26,371 nt of DNA. Origin: an uncultured Clostridia bacterium (GTDB taxonomy: Bacteria; Bacillota; Clostridia; TANB77; CAG-508). Location: contig CALXSO010000079.1 in the NCBI GenBank assembly GCA_944391155.1, positions 1 through 26,371 on the forward strand, given 5' to 3'. The notes beneath the pieces were generated by a model. The model did no database searches. It saw nothing but the letters and a program-made list of their open reading frames with translations, and was not told the origin of the DNA. Position 1 is the stretch's first letter, and the number at the start of each line of letters is the position of its first letter. Of the stretch, positions 15,798 through 23,314 are shown in pieces. Made by a program: the position numbers and the translations under genes.

Positions 15798-15834
15798 CTT
15801 TTATTAATCTTTTATTAATCTTTTATTAATCTTT
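15798..15834. repeat. 11-bp tandem repeat
   Basis: CTTTTATTAAT is repeated three times, with a shortened fourth copy. It lies between surface-protein gene B's 3' end and the ABC transporter's upstream repeats. Copy number could vary by slippage. No function is apparent. Confidence 0.6.
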
Positions 15835-15891
15835 ATTATTAAATACTACTATTAAAAATAAATCAAGTATTTTCATAAAAAATTCACATTT

Positions 15892-17634
15892 TTATTCAAA
15901 TGTTGGATATCCATCTTCTCCTTGCTTCCATTTCTTCCATGCTAAATTGTTTCCTCTATTATTATTAAGAATATCTACAAAAGAAGAATCTTTAATTTTA
16001 ACCTCATCTATTTCTTTTATTCCTTCTGTAACCGCACCAACTTCCTGCGAAACTGCTGGATTATAATATACATTATTTATGGTTATTATTGGGTTCCTAT
16101 ATATTGTCTTTATTATACTTGACATACATTCACCTGAATTATATACATTCTCAATATTTACTTTTATTGTCTTTGCTATACATTCCATCATATTTATAAT
16201 TCCTGCATTTTCTATTTTTCCTAAATTATATGAATTACTAATTATCAATTCGTATTCTTGATAATTATCTTCACCACTCACATTTCCTATAATTCCAGAA
16301 TTTTTACATTCTCCTAGATTATAACAATTCAAAATTTCTAATTTATCTGCTCTTTGCAGATCACATATCCCAGAAGATGCTATACCAAGATTTATACAAT
16401 TATCTATCAACGCATTATTCATTGTTGCCCCTACAATACCTCCACTTACACGTCCAATAATTTCTCCTCTATTTGTACAATCCTTTATACTATTTGTATT
16501 GCATCCTGAAATTCCACCTGCACCTCCATAACCCCAAACAATTCCGGTAACTTCTACAGTTCCATTATTTTCACATTTTTCTATTTCTACATTGTTAAAT
16601 CCAATTATTCCCCCTGCCATATTATATCCTTTAATATTTGCATTATTTATACAATTTTCTATACGTTTTGCAGCATACCCAATTATTCCACCAGTATGTC
16701 CTTTACTTTTAATCTCTCCAGAAATCTCTAAGTTTTTAATTGTCGTAGTAGTATTATTTCCTCTTCCAAATAGTCCTATAGATCTTCCAATACCATATCC
16801 ATCTAACACAGAATCATTTTCATAATTTATGTATATGTTATCAATTTTTTTATTATTCCCATCAAAAACTCCACTAAAATATCGCGTATTACCTAGCCCT
16901 ATTGGTCTAAAGCCCATTCCAGATATCATTTCATGCATCAATACATTTCCATCTTCTGAATCTCCGTTTATATCACCAAAATCTGTCCTTTCAAAATTGT
17001 TATAAGAAAACTTTGATTTAAAATTAAGATTTCTTTTTAAAATAACATATTTTCCAGAAAGAGAGTCTGAAGAATCTATTTGAACAACTTCGTTATTTTC
17101 AAATTTCACACCAATACCATTAACAATATTCGAAAAAACTATTAAATCTTCAATACAGCAAATTTCATATGGATGTTCTTCACTCCCATCCAGACTATTT
17201 CCCTCACTATCTTTTGTTATATCACCTGGATTTTTATCTACTACTATTTCTTGCGTTTCTCCCAAAATCCCATCCTTTCCTACTGTATAATACCTATTAG
17301 TATCTATAAATAATACTTCAAAATCTTCACCTACATCCTCTACTTCTGTTTTTTCTTCTCCTGTTTCTTCATCCAATCTTTTCTGAAGAGTTTCCTTCTT
17401 AAGATTTCCTCTTGCATCTTCTGCCATTGATTGCAATATTGCTTTTTCTAAAATCTCTCTTTCATTTGCAATTTCTGTCTGATCTTTAGCTTCTTCAGAA
17501 CTTTTTATTATTCCATTTTCTCCTGTCAATGCTGAAATTGTTATACCTGCTAATATTAGCAATATTATTATTGTAACTATTAACGCTAACAATGTTATTC
17601 CTTTTTCTTCTTTAATATTTGCATTTTTTAACAT
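15892..17634 (-). CDS. surface protein B: prepilin-like helix plus GLUG-like repeats
   Basis: A 580-residue predicted surface protein. The leader MLKNANIKEEKG is followed by the class III-type pilin helix ITLLALIVTIIILLILAG; cleavage is expected after the glycine. Residues 38-110 form a charged helix (SSEEAKDQTEIANEREILEK...). Next is a shared domain with NPGDITKD, SLDGSEEHPYEICCIEDL, DFGDINGDS and FSGVFDGNNKKIDNIY. From about residue 290, repeats alternate GGIIG-like turns with ENCINN, EKCENN, KDCTNR, DNCINL and LNCYNL, a GLUG-like beta-helix pattern. Adhesion is an inference. AGAAAGGAAG precedes the ATG and the site B-left core lies about 30 bp upstream. Its promoter in inverton B currently points the other way. 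Confidence 0.82.
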   Translation of the reverse strand: MLKNANIKEEKGITLLALIVTIIILLILAGITISALTGENGIIKSSEEAKDQTEIANEREILEKAILQSMAEDARGNLKKETLQKRLDEETGEEKTEVEDVGEDFEVLFIDTNRYYTVGKDGILGETQEIVVDKNPGDITKDSEGNSLDGSEEHPYEICCIEDLIVFSNIVNGIGVKFENNEVVQIDSSDSLSGKYVILKRNLNFKSKFSYNNFERTDFGDINGDSEDGNVLMHEMISGMGFRPIGLGNTRYFSGVFDGNNKKIDNIYINYENDSVLDGYGIGRSIGLFGRGNNTTTTIKNLEISGEIKSKGHTGGIIGYAAKRIENCINNANIKGYNMAGGIIGFNNVEIEKCENNGTVEVTGIVWGYGGAGGISGCNTNSIKDCTNRGEIIGRVSGGIVGATMNNALIDNCINLGIASSGICDLQRADKLEILNCYNLGECKNSGIIGNVSGEDNYQEYELIISNSYNLGKIENAGIINMMECIAKTIKVNIENVYNSGECMSSIIKTIYRNPIITINNVYYNPAVSQEVGAVTEGIKEIDEVKIKDSSFVDILNNNRGNNLAWKKWKQGEDGYPTFE

Positions 17635-17650
17635 TTTTCATCTTCCTTTC

Positions 17651-17680
17651 TGTTTCTTCAAGTATTTAACTTAAAGAATT
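17651..17680. other. putative recombinase site B-left (inverton B boundary)
   Basis: The core is CTTCAAGT-ATTTA-ACTTAAAG (centre 17664-17668). The 5-bp centre is the reverse complement of TAAAT in B-right. The stem is only ten pairs with one mismatch and does not reach the ribosome binding site of gene B, unlike sites A-left and C-left. Confidence 0.65.
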
Positions 17681-17788
17681 TTAGTTTATCCCAATAAGTG
17701 TTAAAAAATACTTCTTTATTTAATTATTATTAAAATTTTTTATAACTATTCATTGAATTTTTATGCTTTAAAAATTTTTAAAGATTAC

Positions 17789-17817
17789 TTGATTTTACAA
17801 TTATTTATTGATAAAAT
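17789..17817 (+). promoter_or_regulatory. inverton B promoter, pointing away from gene B (OFF)
   Basis: TTGATT (17789-17794), 17 bp, TAAAAT (17812-17817), with TGA as extended -10. It reads rightward, into the 3' end of surface-protein gene C on its antisense strand. It has the same arrangement and spacing as promoters A and C. Confidence 0.75.
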
Positions 17818-17830
17818 CTATTAAAATAAA

Positions 17831-17860
17831 AACTCTTTAAGTTAAATACTTAAAGAATTT
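17831..17860. other. putative recombinase site B-right (inverton B boundary)
   Basis: CTTTAAGT-TAAAT-ACTTAAAG (centre 17843-17847), with perfect 8-bp arms. It is the inverted partner of B-left, 184 bp away measured across the centres. It lies about 65 bp past the stop of surface-protein gene C. Confidence 0.7.
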
Positions 17861-17924
17861 TATAATTATTTTTAATATTTTATATTCATTAATATATACA
17901 TAAACTAATTTTAATAATCTTTTA

Positions 17925-19460
17925 CTATGTAGTTTCACTATTTATTTCACAACTTGGTTCACCATTCTCATTTAAATACCATCTATTCCAATTTTCTACA
18001 TCCATTATATTACCATTTAATACATTTATGAACTCTTGCGATTTTATTTCTTCTAATGTCATAATTTTGGCTGTTCCTGTATATGTTCCAGCACCAACTG
18101 TTTCTAAATTTTCATTATTTACAGTATAGCAATTAAATATCGTTGTTTTTTCAGCACCTGTATTACCTATAAGATTCCCTTTATACACTGCTTTTCCAGA
18201 GATATTTCCCATATTATAGCAATTATTAATTTCAATATTAGATGTTGAAGAATGAATTAATCCCACCAGTCCACCAGCACCAAAATATGAAACCCCTGCT
18301 CCTGTATTTATATTTCCCACATTATATGAATTAACTATATGTAATTTACCACCAGCAGTAATATATCCAATTATTCCTCCAGCTCCAAAACCAGAATATC
18401 CATTTATATTCCCATGATTACTACAATTTATTATTTCTACATCACCACTTAAATTAATATAATTAGCAATTCCACCTGCTCTATCACCACCTGTACTTAC
18501 GTATATATCAACAAAATTATGAACATTATTAATTATTACTTTATTTGAACCTTCTATACGCTCTATTACACCTCCAGAATTTTCGATTCCTTCTATTCCG
18601 TAAACTTTAATATTCTCAATCTTTGCTTCTTGTATGCTTTTAAAGAGTGGTTTCTTATATAAATTTATAATACTATTATTCTCACCATTAAACGTTCCTT
18701 TAAATGATGCACCTATTTCCCAATAACCTATTGATATGAAACCTGAACCAGTAGTCATCTCATTTATCAATAAATTACCATCGTCATTATTTCCATTTAA
18801 ATCGCCAAAATCTGTTCTTTGACTATCTTCATATGACAATTTTGATTTAAAATTTAAACTTCTTTTTAAATTCACATACTTTCCAGCAAAATTATTGGCA
18901 CCTGCAACATTCACAACTTTATTATCTCTAATCATTTTTCCATATCCACCAACCATGTTTGAAAATACTACTAAATCCTCTATACTCCATATTTCATATG
19001 GAGAGTCTTCACTTCCATCCAAGTTATTACCATTTTCATCTTTAGTTATATCTCCAGGACTTTTATCCTCTATTATCTGTATAGCATCACCTATATTTCC
19101 GGCTTTATCCACTAAATAATACCTATTACTTTCTTTAAATAATACTTCAAATTCATCTCCTAAATCTGATACCTCTGTTTTCTCTTTATCAGTTTCTCCA
19201 TCTAATTTATTCTGTAAATTTTCCTGTTTAACAACTCCTCTCACATCTTCTGCCATTGCTTGTACTGTTGCTCTTTCTAAAATTTCCTTTTCATTTGCAA
19301 TCTCTGTTTCTTTTTTTGCTTCTTTAGAACTTTTAATTATTCCATTTTCTCCCGTTAATCCTGTTATTGTTACTCCTGCTAATATTAATAATATTATAAT
19401 TATAATTGCTAATGCTAATAATGTTATACCTTTTTCTTCTTTTGAATTCTTAAATATCAT
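17925..19460 (-). CDS. surface protein C: prepilin-like helix plus GLUG-like repeats
   Basis: A 511-residue paralogue of proteins A and B. The leader MIFKNSKEEKG is followed by ITLLALAIIIIILLILAGVT. A charged helix (SSKEAKKETEIANEKEILER) leads to the shared domain (KSPGDITKD, LDGSEDSPYEIWSIEDL, DFGDLNGNN). It has a shorter repeat region with GGVIERIEG, GGIANYI, GGIIGYI and GGLVGLI, alternating with NCSNHG, NSYNVG and NCYNMG. Expected location is the cell surface after prepilin processing. GGAAAGG lies about ten bases before the ATG, inside the outer arm of site C-left, where it would be paired in the present arrangement. Promoter C points away, and promoter B fires into this gene in antisense. 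Confidence 0.82.
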   Translation of the reverse strand: MIFKNSKEEKGITLLALAIIIIILLILAGVTITGLTGENGIIKSSKEAKKETEIANEKEILERATVQAMAEDVRGVVKQENLQNKLDGETDKEKTEVSDLGDEFEVLFKESNRYYLVDKAGNIGDAIQIIEDKSPGDITKDENGNNLDGSEDSPYEIWSIEDLVVFSNMVGGYGKMIRDNKVVNVAGANNFAGKYVNLKRSLNFKSKLSYEDSQRTDFGDLNGNNDDGNLLINEMTTGSGFISIGYWEIGASFKGTFNGENNSIINLYKKPLFKSIQEAKIENIKVYGIEGIENSGGVIERIEGSNKVIINNVHNFVDIYVSTGGDRAGGIANYINLSGDVEIINCSNHGNINGYSGFGAGGIIGYITAGGKLHIVNSYNVGNINTGAGVSYFGAGGLVGLIHSSTSNIEINNCYNMGNISGKAVYKGNLIGNTGAEKTTIFNCYTVNNENLETVGAGTYTGTAKIMTLEEIKSQEFINVLNGNIMDVENWNRWYLNENGEPSCEINSETT

Positions 19461-19471
19461 ATTACATCTTT

Positions 19472-19518
19472 CCTTTCCAAATTTCTTTAATTAGATTACT
19501 TAAAGAAATTTAGAAAGG
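19472..19518. other. putative recombinase site C-left (inverton C boundary)
   Basis: Arms 19472-19490 and 19500-19518 pair in 18 of 19 positions around a core CTTTAATT-AGATT-ACTTAAAG (centre 19493-19497). The 5-bp centre is the reverse complement of AATCT in C-right. The outer arm includes the GGAAAGG ribosome binding site of surface-protein gene C. Confidence 0.7.
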
Positions 19519-19565
19519 TTATAAAAAAACTGAATTTTATACATTTAAAATAATTTTATAAAGAA

Positions 19566-19660
19566 GTCAAAAAGGTTGATATATAAATATTTTCTGTCAA
19601 AAAATCATTTAAAAGTCTAAAGCTTTTTTGACAGAAATAATTATATATCACCCTTTTGAC
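19566..19660. repeat. long-hairpin intergenic repeat, copy 5 (inside inverton C)
   Basis: Arms at 19566-19604 and 19624-19660 contain GTTGATATATAAATA and share the extension CTGTCAAAAAA with copies 3 and 4. The right flank GGATTACTTTTGAAATAT resembles copy 3 in the same orientation, whereas copy 2 in inverton A is reversed. Confidence 0.7.
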
Positions 19661-19729
19661 GGATTACTTTTGAAATATATTAAATTATAACACTTAATAT
19701 TAATTTGTTAAAAAAAATATTTAAACAAC

Positions 19730-19758
19730 TTGATTTTTGCTACTCTAATTGATAAAAT
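19730..19758 (+). promoter_or_regulatory. inverton C promoter, pointing away from gene C (OFF)
   Basis: TTGATT (19730-19735), 17 bp, TAAAAT (19753-19758), extended -10 TGA. It reads rightward across site C-right into the 3' end of the recombinase gene, antisense to it. Confidence 0.75.
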
Positions 19759-19770
19759 ATTATATATTAA

Positions 19771-19800
19771 ACAACCTTAAGTAATCTACTTAAAGAAGTA
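19771..19800. other. putative recombinase site C-right (inverton C boundary)
   Basis: CCTTAAGT-AATCT-ACTTAAAG (centre 19783-19787) is the inverted partner of C-left. It ends about 12 bp from the stop codon of the tyrosine recombinase, tying the recombinase physically to the site family. Confidence 0.7.
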
Positions 19801-19811
19801 TAAAAATCTTT

Positions 19812-20753
19812 TTACAGTCTTTCTAAATATTTTTTCTTTAATTTATATGAAGAATGAACATAACGATTAAGTGTAATATTTACATTAGAATGTCCTAATA
19901 TTTCACTTAATGATTTTATATCCATCCCAACATTTATACAATCTGTTGCAAAAGTATGCCTTAATACGTGAAATTTATATGGTTTTATTTTACATTCTTT
20001 TAAAGTTTTTTGGAAATCATATCGATAATTCCTTGGTTCAATAACTTTAATATTATTTCCTGTCAATAGAAAATCCTCCTCATTATATTTTGATTTTAAA
20101 TCTCTCAAAATTAAATATAATTTATTTGAAATTGGAATACTTCTAATTGATTTTTTTGTTTTTGGAGAATCTATTATAATTTTAGTTTTTTCACCGTTTT
20201 TTTCATAGCTTCGTTGCAAAGTACTTTTCACATATATTTCTTTTTTTTCCAAATCAATATTTTTCCATTTTATAGCACAAATTTCACCTATTCTTAACCC
20301 TGTATATAAACAAACTACTATTCCAATATTTCTCAATGTTTGACTTTTTAAACAATATTTTTCTAATTTATTTTTTTCCCTATTGCTCAAAGTCTTTACA
20401 TTTTCAATATTTAATTTTGGTGTTCTCATTTCTTCAATATTAAAATTACACTTGTACTTCTTCTCCGCAAATTTTAAAATTGATTTTAGAACTGTACAAA
20501 TATCTTTTACAGTTTTTGAAGATAAATTTTTTGTTAATTCTTTAATAAATTGATTGTAATTATATCTTAATAAATCTTTTATAGATAACATTTCTAACTG
20601 TGGATTTAAATACTTCTCAATTAAATATTTATAATTCGCATATGTGGATTGCTTAATCTCGTTTTCTTTTTGTTCTAACCATTGCTCAGTAATATCACTG
20701 AATTTTACCTTTCGATTTTCTAAATTTAATTTTACCTTTTCTAATAACCTCAT
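19812..20753 (-). CDS. tyrosine recombinase/integrase, candidate invertase
   Basis: A 313-residue phage-integrase-type recombinase that cuts and rejoins DNA through a covalent 3'-phosphotyrosine. An N-terminal SAM-like core-binding domain (about 15-110) binds site arms. The catalytic domain shows a full set: Arg154 (TGLRIGE), a lysine in the SPKTKKSIRSIPI hairpin, His262 and Arg265 (HVLRHTFAT), His288 (LGHSNVN) and Tyr298 (NRYVHSS). It lacks an obvious arm-type AP2 N-terminal domain, so it is shorter than Tn916-type integrases. No excisionase, relaxase or phage gene is adjacent. The stop lies about 12 bp from site C-right, so I infer it inverts promoter segments A, B and C. GGGAGA and AAGG precede the ATG. 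Confidence 0.93.
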   Translation of the reverse strand: MRLLEKVKLNLENRKVKFSDITEQWLEQKENEIKQSTYANYKYLIEKYLNPQLEMLSIKDLLRYNYNQFIKELTKNLSSKTVKDICTVLKSILKFAEKKYKCNFNIEEMRTPKLNIENVKTLSNREKNKLEKYCLKSQTLRNIGIVVCLYTGLRIGEICAIKWKNIDLEKKEIYVKSTLQRSYEKNGEKTKIIIDSPKTKKSIRSIPISNKLYLILRDLKSKYNEEDFLLTGNNIKVIEPRNYRYDFQKTLKECKIKPYKFHVLRHTFATDCINVGMDIKSLSEILGHSNVNITLNRYVHSSYKLKKKYLERL

Positions 20754-20791
20754 CCTTATCTCTCCCTTTTTCTTTAGTTTTAAAAATTAAT

Positions 20792-20834
20792 AGCGTCCCT
20801 CAAATCTCTTCTATAAGAGATTTTGAGAGACGCT
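20792..20834 (-). terminator. terminator-like hairpin upstream of the recombinase
   Basis: AGCGTCCCTCAAATCTCTT (20792-20810) pairs with 20815-20834 with one bulge and one G-U pair. On the minus strand it is followed by ATTAATTTTT. It lies about 40 bp before the recombinase start, so it would insulate the gene from upstream transcription or act as an attenuator in its leader. Confidence 0.5.
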
Positions 20835-20990
20835 TTCAATTTTGATTATATGTAACTCTCAGTATTCTGTCAATACTAAATTCATATTATTCGTATTATT
20901 TTTGGGAGCTAATTTTAATTTTGTATATTTTAATTAATCTTCTAGTTCTTCAATTAGAATATCAAAAGGTATTTTCTACTCCCTTTCCTA

Positions 20991-21231
20991 TTGTATAGAA
21001 AAAATCGGCTTTTATCTTTACACTATATGGATTTTTCCGTATACAACAAGAAAGGTTACCTATAAAAAGACCCGCGTGAGCCTCACTTATGTAGCTTCAC
21101 TACCTTTTCTTATTGTATAGGAAAAATCGACTTTTATTTTGACCATATGTGGATTTTTCCGTATACAACAAGAAAGGTTACCTATAAAAAGACCCGCGTG
21201 AGCCTCACTTATGTAGCTTCACTACCTTTCT
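20991..21231. repeat. two tandem 122-bp units with hairpin and junction-RNA-like parts
   Basis: The two units are nearly identical. Each begins with a hairpin in which TTGTATAGGAAAAATC pairs with GATTTTTCCGTATACAA. The second half has outer AAAGGT and ACCTTT enclosing GTGAG-C-CTCAC and GTAG-CTTCA-CTAC, a possible three-way junction. A diverged copy of the second half lies at 2611-2670. There is no ORF. It fills the gap between the PBP gene and the recombinase together with the hairpin at 20792-20834; the rest (about 20840-20990) is AT-rich and shows nothing I can name. Confidence 0.65.
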
Positions 21232-21252
21232 TATATTTACATTTTTTAATTC

Positions 21253-23277
21253 CTATTGCAAAATTGTTTTCATTTTACTAATAATATAATGACTTCCACC
21301 ATCACTATTATTTTGCGTATTTTCTACCATTCCAACCATTAATAAATCTCCTTGATCACGTCCTACAGTAAAGCAATTAAACCATCCTAATGTTCCACTT
21401 TCAGTATCTTCACTTGATGTTTTTAACTCTGCTGTTCCTGTTTTTCCTGCTATTGTTAGTCCTTGTATTTGCATATCATGTGCTGTTCCTGCTGGATTCT
21501 CTACTATTTGTATTAAATCATTTTTTACTGTTTCTGCAGCTTCTTGTGTGAATGCATTTTCTTTATAATATTCTGTTTTTCCTTCATTATATTCAATATA
21601 TGGTTTTACCATATTTCCACTATTTGCAAAAGCAGAATATATTGAAGCCATATGGATTGGATTTATTAGCAAATCCCCTTGACCATATCCTGTATCTGCT
21701 AGTTTTATTTCTGTTGATATATCATCTGATGAACTATATTGAGATTTTGCAAGTGTTAATGGAAATTCTAAGCTTTCTCCAAATCCTATATTTTTTAAAT
21801 TTTCTGCTAATGTTTCTTTTCCTATTTGTAAAGCTGTTTGTGCAAAAAATATGTTGTCTGAATATAATAATGCATTTGCAACATTTTTAGCACCACTATA
21901 TGCTGTTAATGTTGTTACATTGTAATTTCCCCAACTTGAGTCTTTTTGCCAACTTTTTCCTGTATAATTAAATGTGGTATCTGTTGTTATTTTTCCTGTT
22001 GTTAATCCTATTGCAGCTGTAATTGGTTTAAATGTTGAACCTGGACAATATCTTTGCAAAAATCTGTTATATAATGGCTTATTAACATCATTATTTAATG
22101 TGTTCCATTCATCAGTTGACAATCCTACAACAAAATCATTTGAATCATATGTTGGTGTACTAACTGCTGCCAATATTTCTCCTGTATTTGGTTCCATAAC
22201 TACCCATAAACCTTTGTCATTTTTCATTTGCTCATAAATTGCTTTTTGTAAATTGCTATCTATTGTAATTGTTATATCTTCTCCATCTTTTTTATCTTGC
22301 TTAGCTAGTGTTTTTAACTTATTTCCTTCTTCATCTTGTATATATATTTCTGTTCCATCTATTCCTCTTAATCTATCTTCATATGCAGCTTCTAATCCTG
22401 ATTTTCCAATTAAACTTGTTGAACTATAACCTTTTCCTGCATTTTCTTCCAATTCTTCTGCATTAATAGTTTGTACATATCCAATTAAATGTGCTGCTTC
22501 ATTTCCTAGTGGATATACTCTTGCATTAGTATTATTTATCTGTATACCTGAAATTTGTAATAGTTGTTCTTTTAATTCTATTTCAGATGCTGATACTTTT
22601 TTTATTGGTACAAAAGTATCATCTGCAACCCATGATTGTGACAGTTGGTTATTTATATAATCTACTGATACTCCTGTTAATTCTGATATTTTTTGTATAT
22701 CCTGATTTCTATTTTCACTTAATTTTCCTGGTACTATCCCAACTGAGGATATATTTCCATTTTCTGCTAATTTATTTCCGTTTCTATCAAATATCTCTCC
22801 TCTTGATGATTGTATTGTTGAAACACGTACCTTATCAGTATCTCTTAATTCTGGAAAAATCATAGAAGATGACCAATCGATTTTATATTCCTTATTCTCT
22901 ATTACCAAATTAACAGTATTTACAAAAGAAATATTTCCTGCTGACGTAGACATATTTTCATTATATGTGATTTCAGATGTTTTACCTTGTTTTATTTCAT
23001 TTTGTATTTGTATTTCAATATTTACAGCATCAATCCCTTCATAAATATTTTTATTTCGAGTAATAAAATCTTCTTCAGAAATATTATTTTTGGAATCCAA
23101 TGATAAATTTGAATATAATTCTTCATATTTTTTTTCATTTATTAATGACACATAATTTATAAGTACTTGTTGTGCATCTTCTTTTGGTGTATTTAAATAT
23201 ATAATTACTCCTATTATCGCTAAAAATATAATGACAATTATAGCAATAGTAATTATTATCCCTTTCTTATTCTTCAT
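21253..23277 (-). CDS. class B penicillin-binding protein with MecA-type N-terminus
   Basis: A peptidoglycan transpeptidase of 674 residues anchored by one N-terminal helix (GIIITIAIIVIIFLAIIGVIIY). Residues 35-145 look like the NTF2-like MecA_N domain (DAQQVLINYVSLINEKKYEELY). A PBP dimerisation domain follows (SSRGEIFDRNGNKLAENG). The transpeptidase domain has Ser414-x-x-Lys417 (GSTFKP), Ser473-x-Asn475 (YSDNIFF) and Lys612-Thr-Gly (AGKTGTAEL). The layout is that of the PBP2a/PBP5fm (B3) group, which includes low-affinity enzymes, though resistance cannot be read from sequence. AAGGAGA precedes the start. The pentapeptide gene lies 37 bp upstream. Confidence 0.93.
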   Translation of the reverse strand: MKNKKGIIITIAIIVIIFLAIIGVIIYLNTPKEDAQQVLINYVSLINEKKYEELYSNLSLDSKNNISEEDFITRNKNIYEGIDAVNIEIQIQNEIKQGKTSEITYNENMSTSAGNISFVNTVNLVIENKEYKIDWSSSMIFPELRDTDKVRVSTIQSSRGEIFDRNGNKLAENGNISSVGIVPGKLSENRNQDIQKISELTGVSVDYINNQLSQSWVADDTFVPIKKVSASEIELKEQLLQISGIQINNTNARVYPLGNEAAHLIGYVQTINAEELEENAGKGYSSTSLIGKSGLEAAYEDRLRGIDGTEIYIQDEEGNKLKTLAKQDKKDGEDITITIDSNLQKAIYEQMKNDKGLWVVMEPNTGEILAAVSTPTYDSNDFVVGLSTDEWNTLNNDVNKPLYNRFLQRYCPGSTFKPITAAIGLTTGKITTDTTFNYTGKSWQKDSSWGNYNVTTLTAYSGAKNVANALLYSDNIFFAQTALQIGKETLAENLKNIGFGESLEFPLTLAKSQYSSSDDISTEIKLADTGYGQGDLLINPIHMASIYSAFANSGNMVKPYIEYNEGKTEYYKENAFTQEAAETVKNDLIQIVENPAGTAHDMQIQGLTIAGKTGTAELKTSSEDTESGTLGWFNCFTVGRDQGDLLMVGMVENTQNNSDGGSHYIISKMKTILQ

Positions 23278-23314
23278 TCAAATTCTCCTTTCTCTTTATT
23301 AATTTTATTTTATA

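Noticed and set aside
19812..20753. Integrase as part of a prophage or conjugative element
   Set aside because: No excisionase, relaxase, structural phage gene or att duplication is seen nearby; neighbours are cell-wall and surface genes.
20991..21231. CRISPR array
   Set aside because: Only two long units with no short repeat-spacer periodicity and no cas genes; the whole unit is duplicated.
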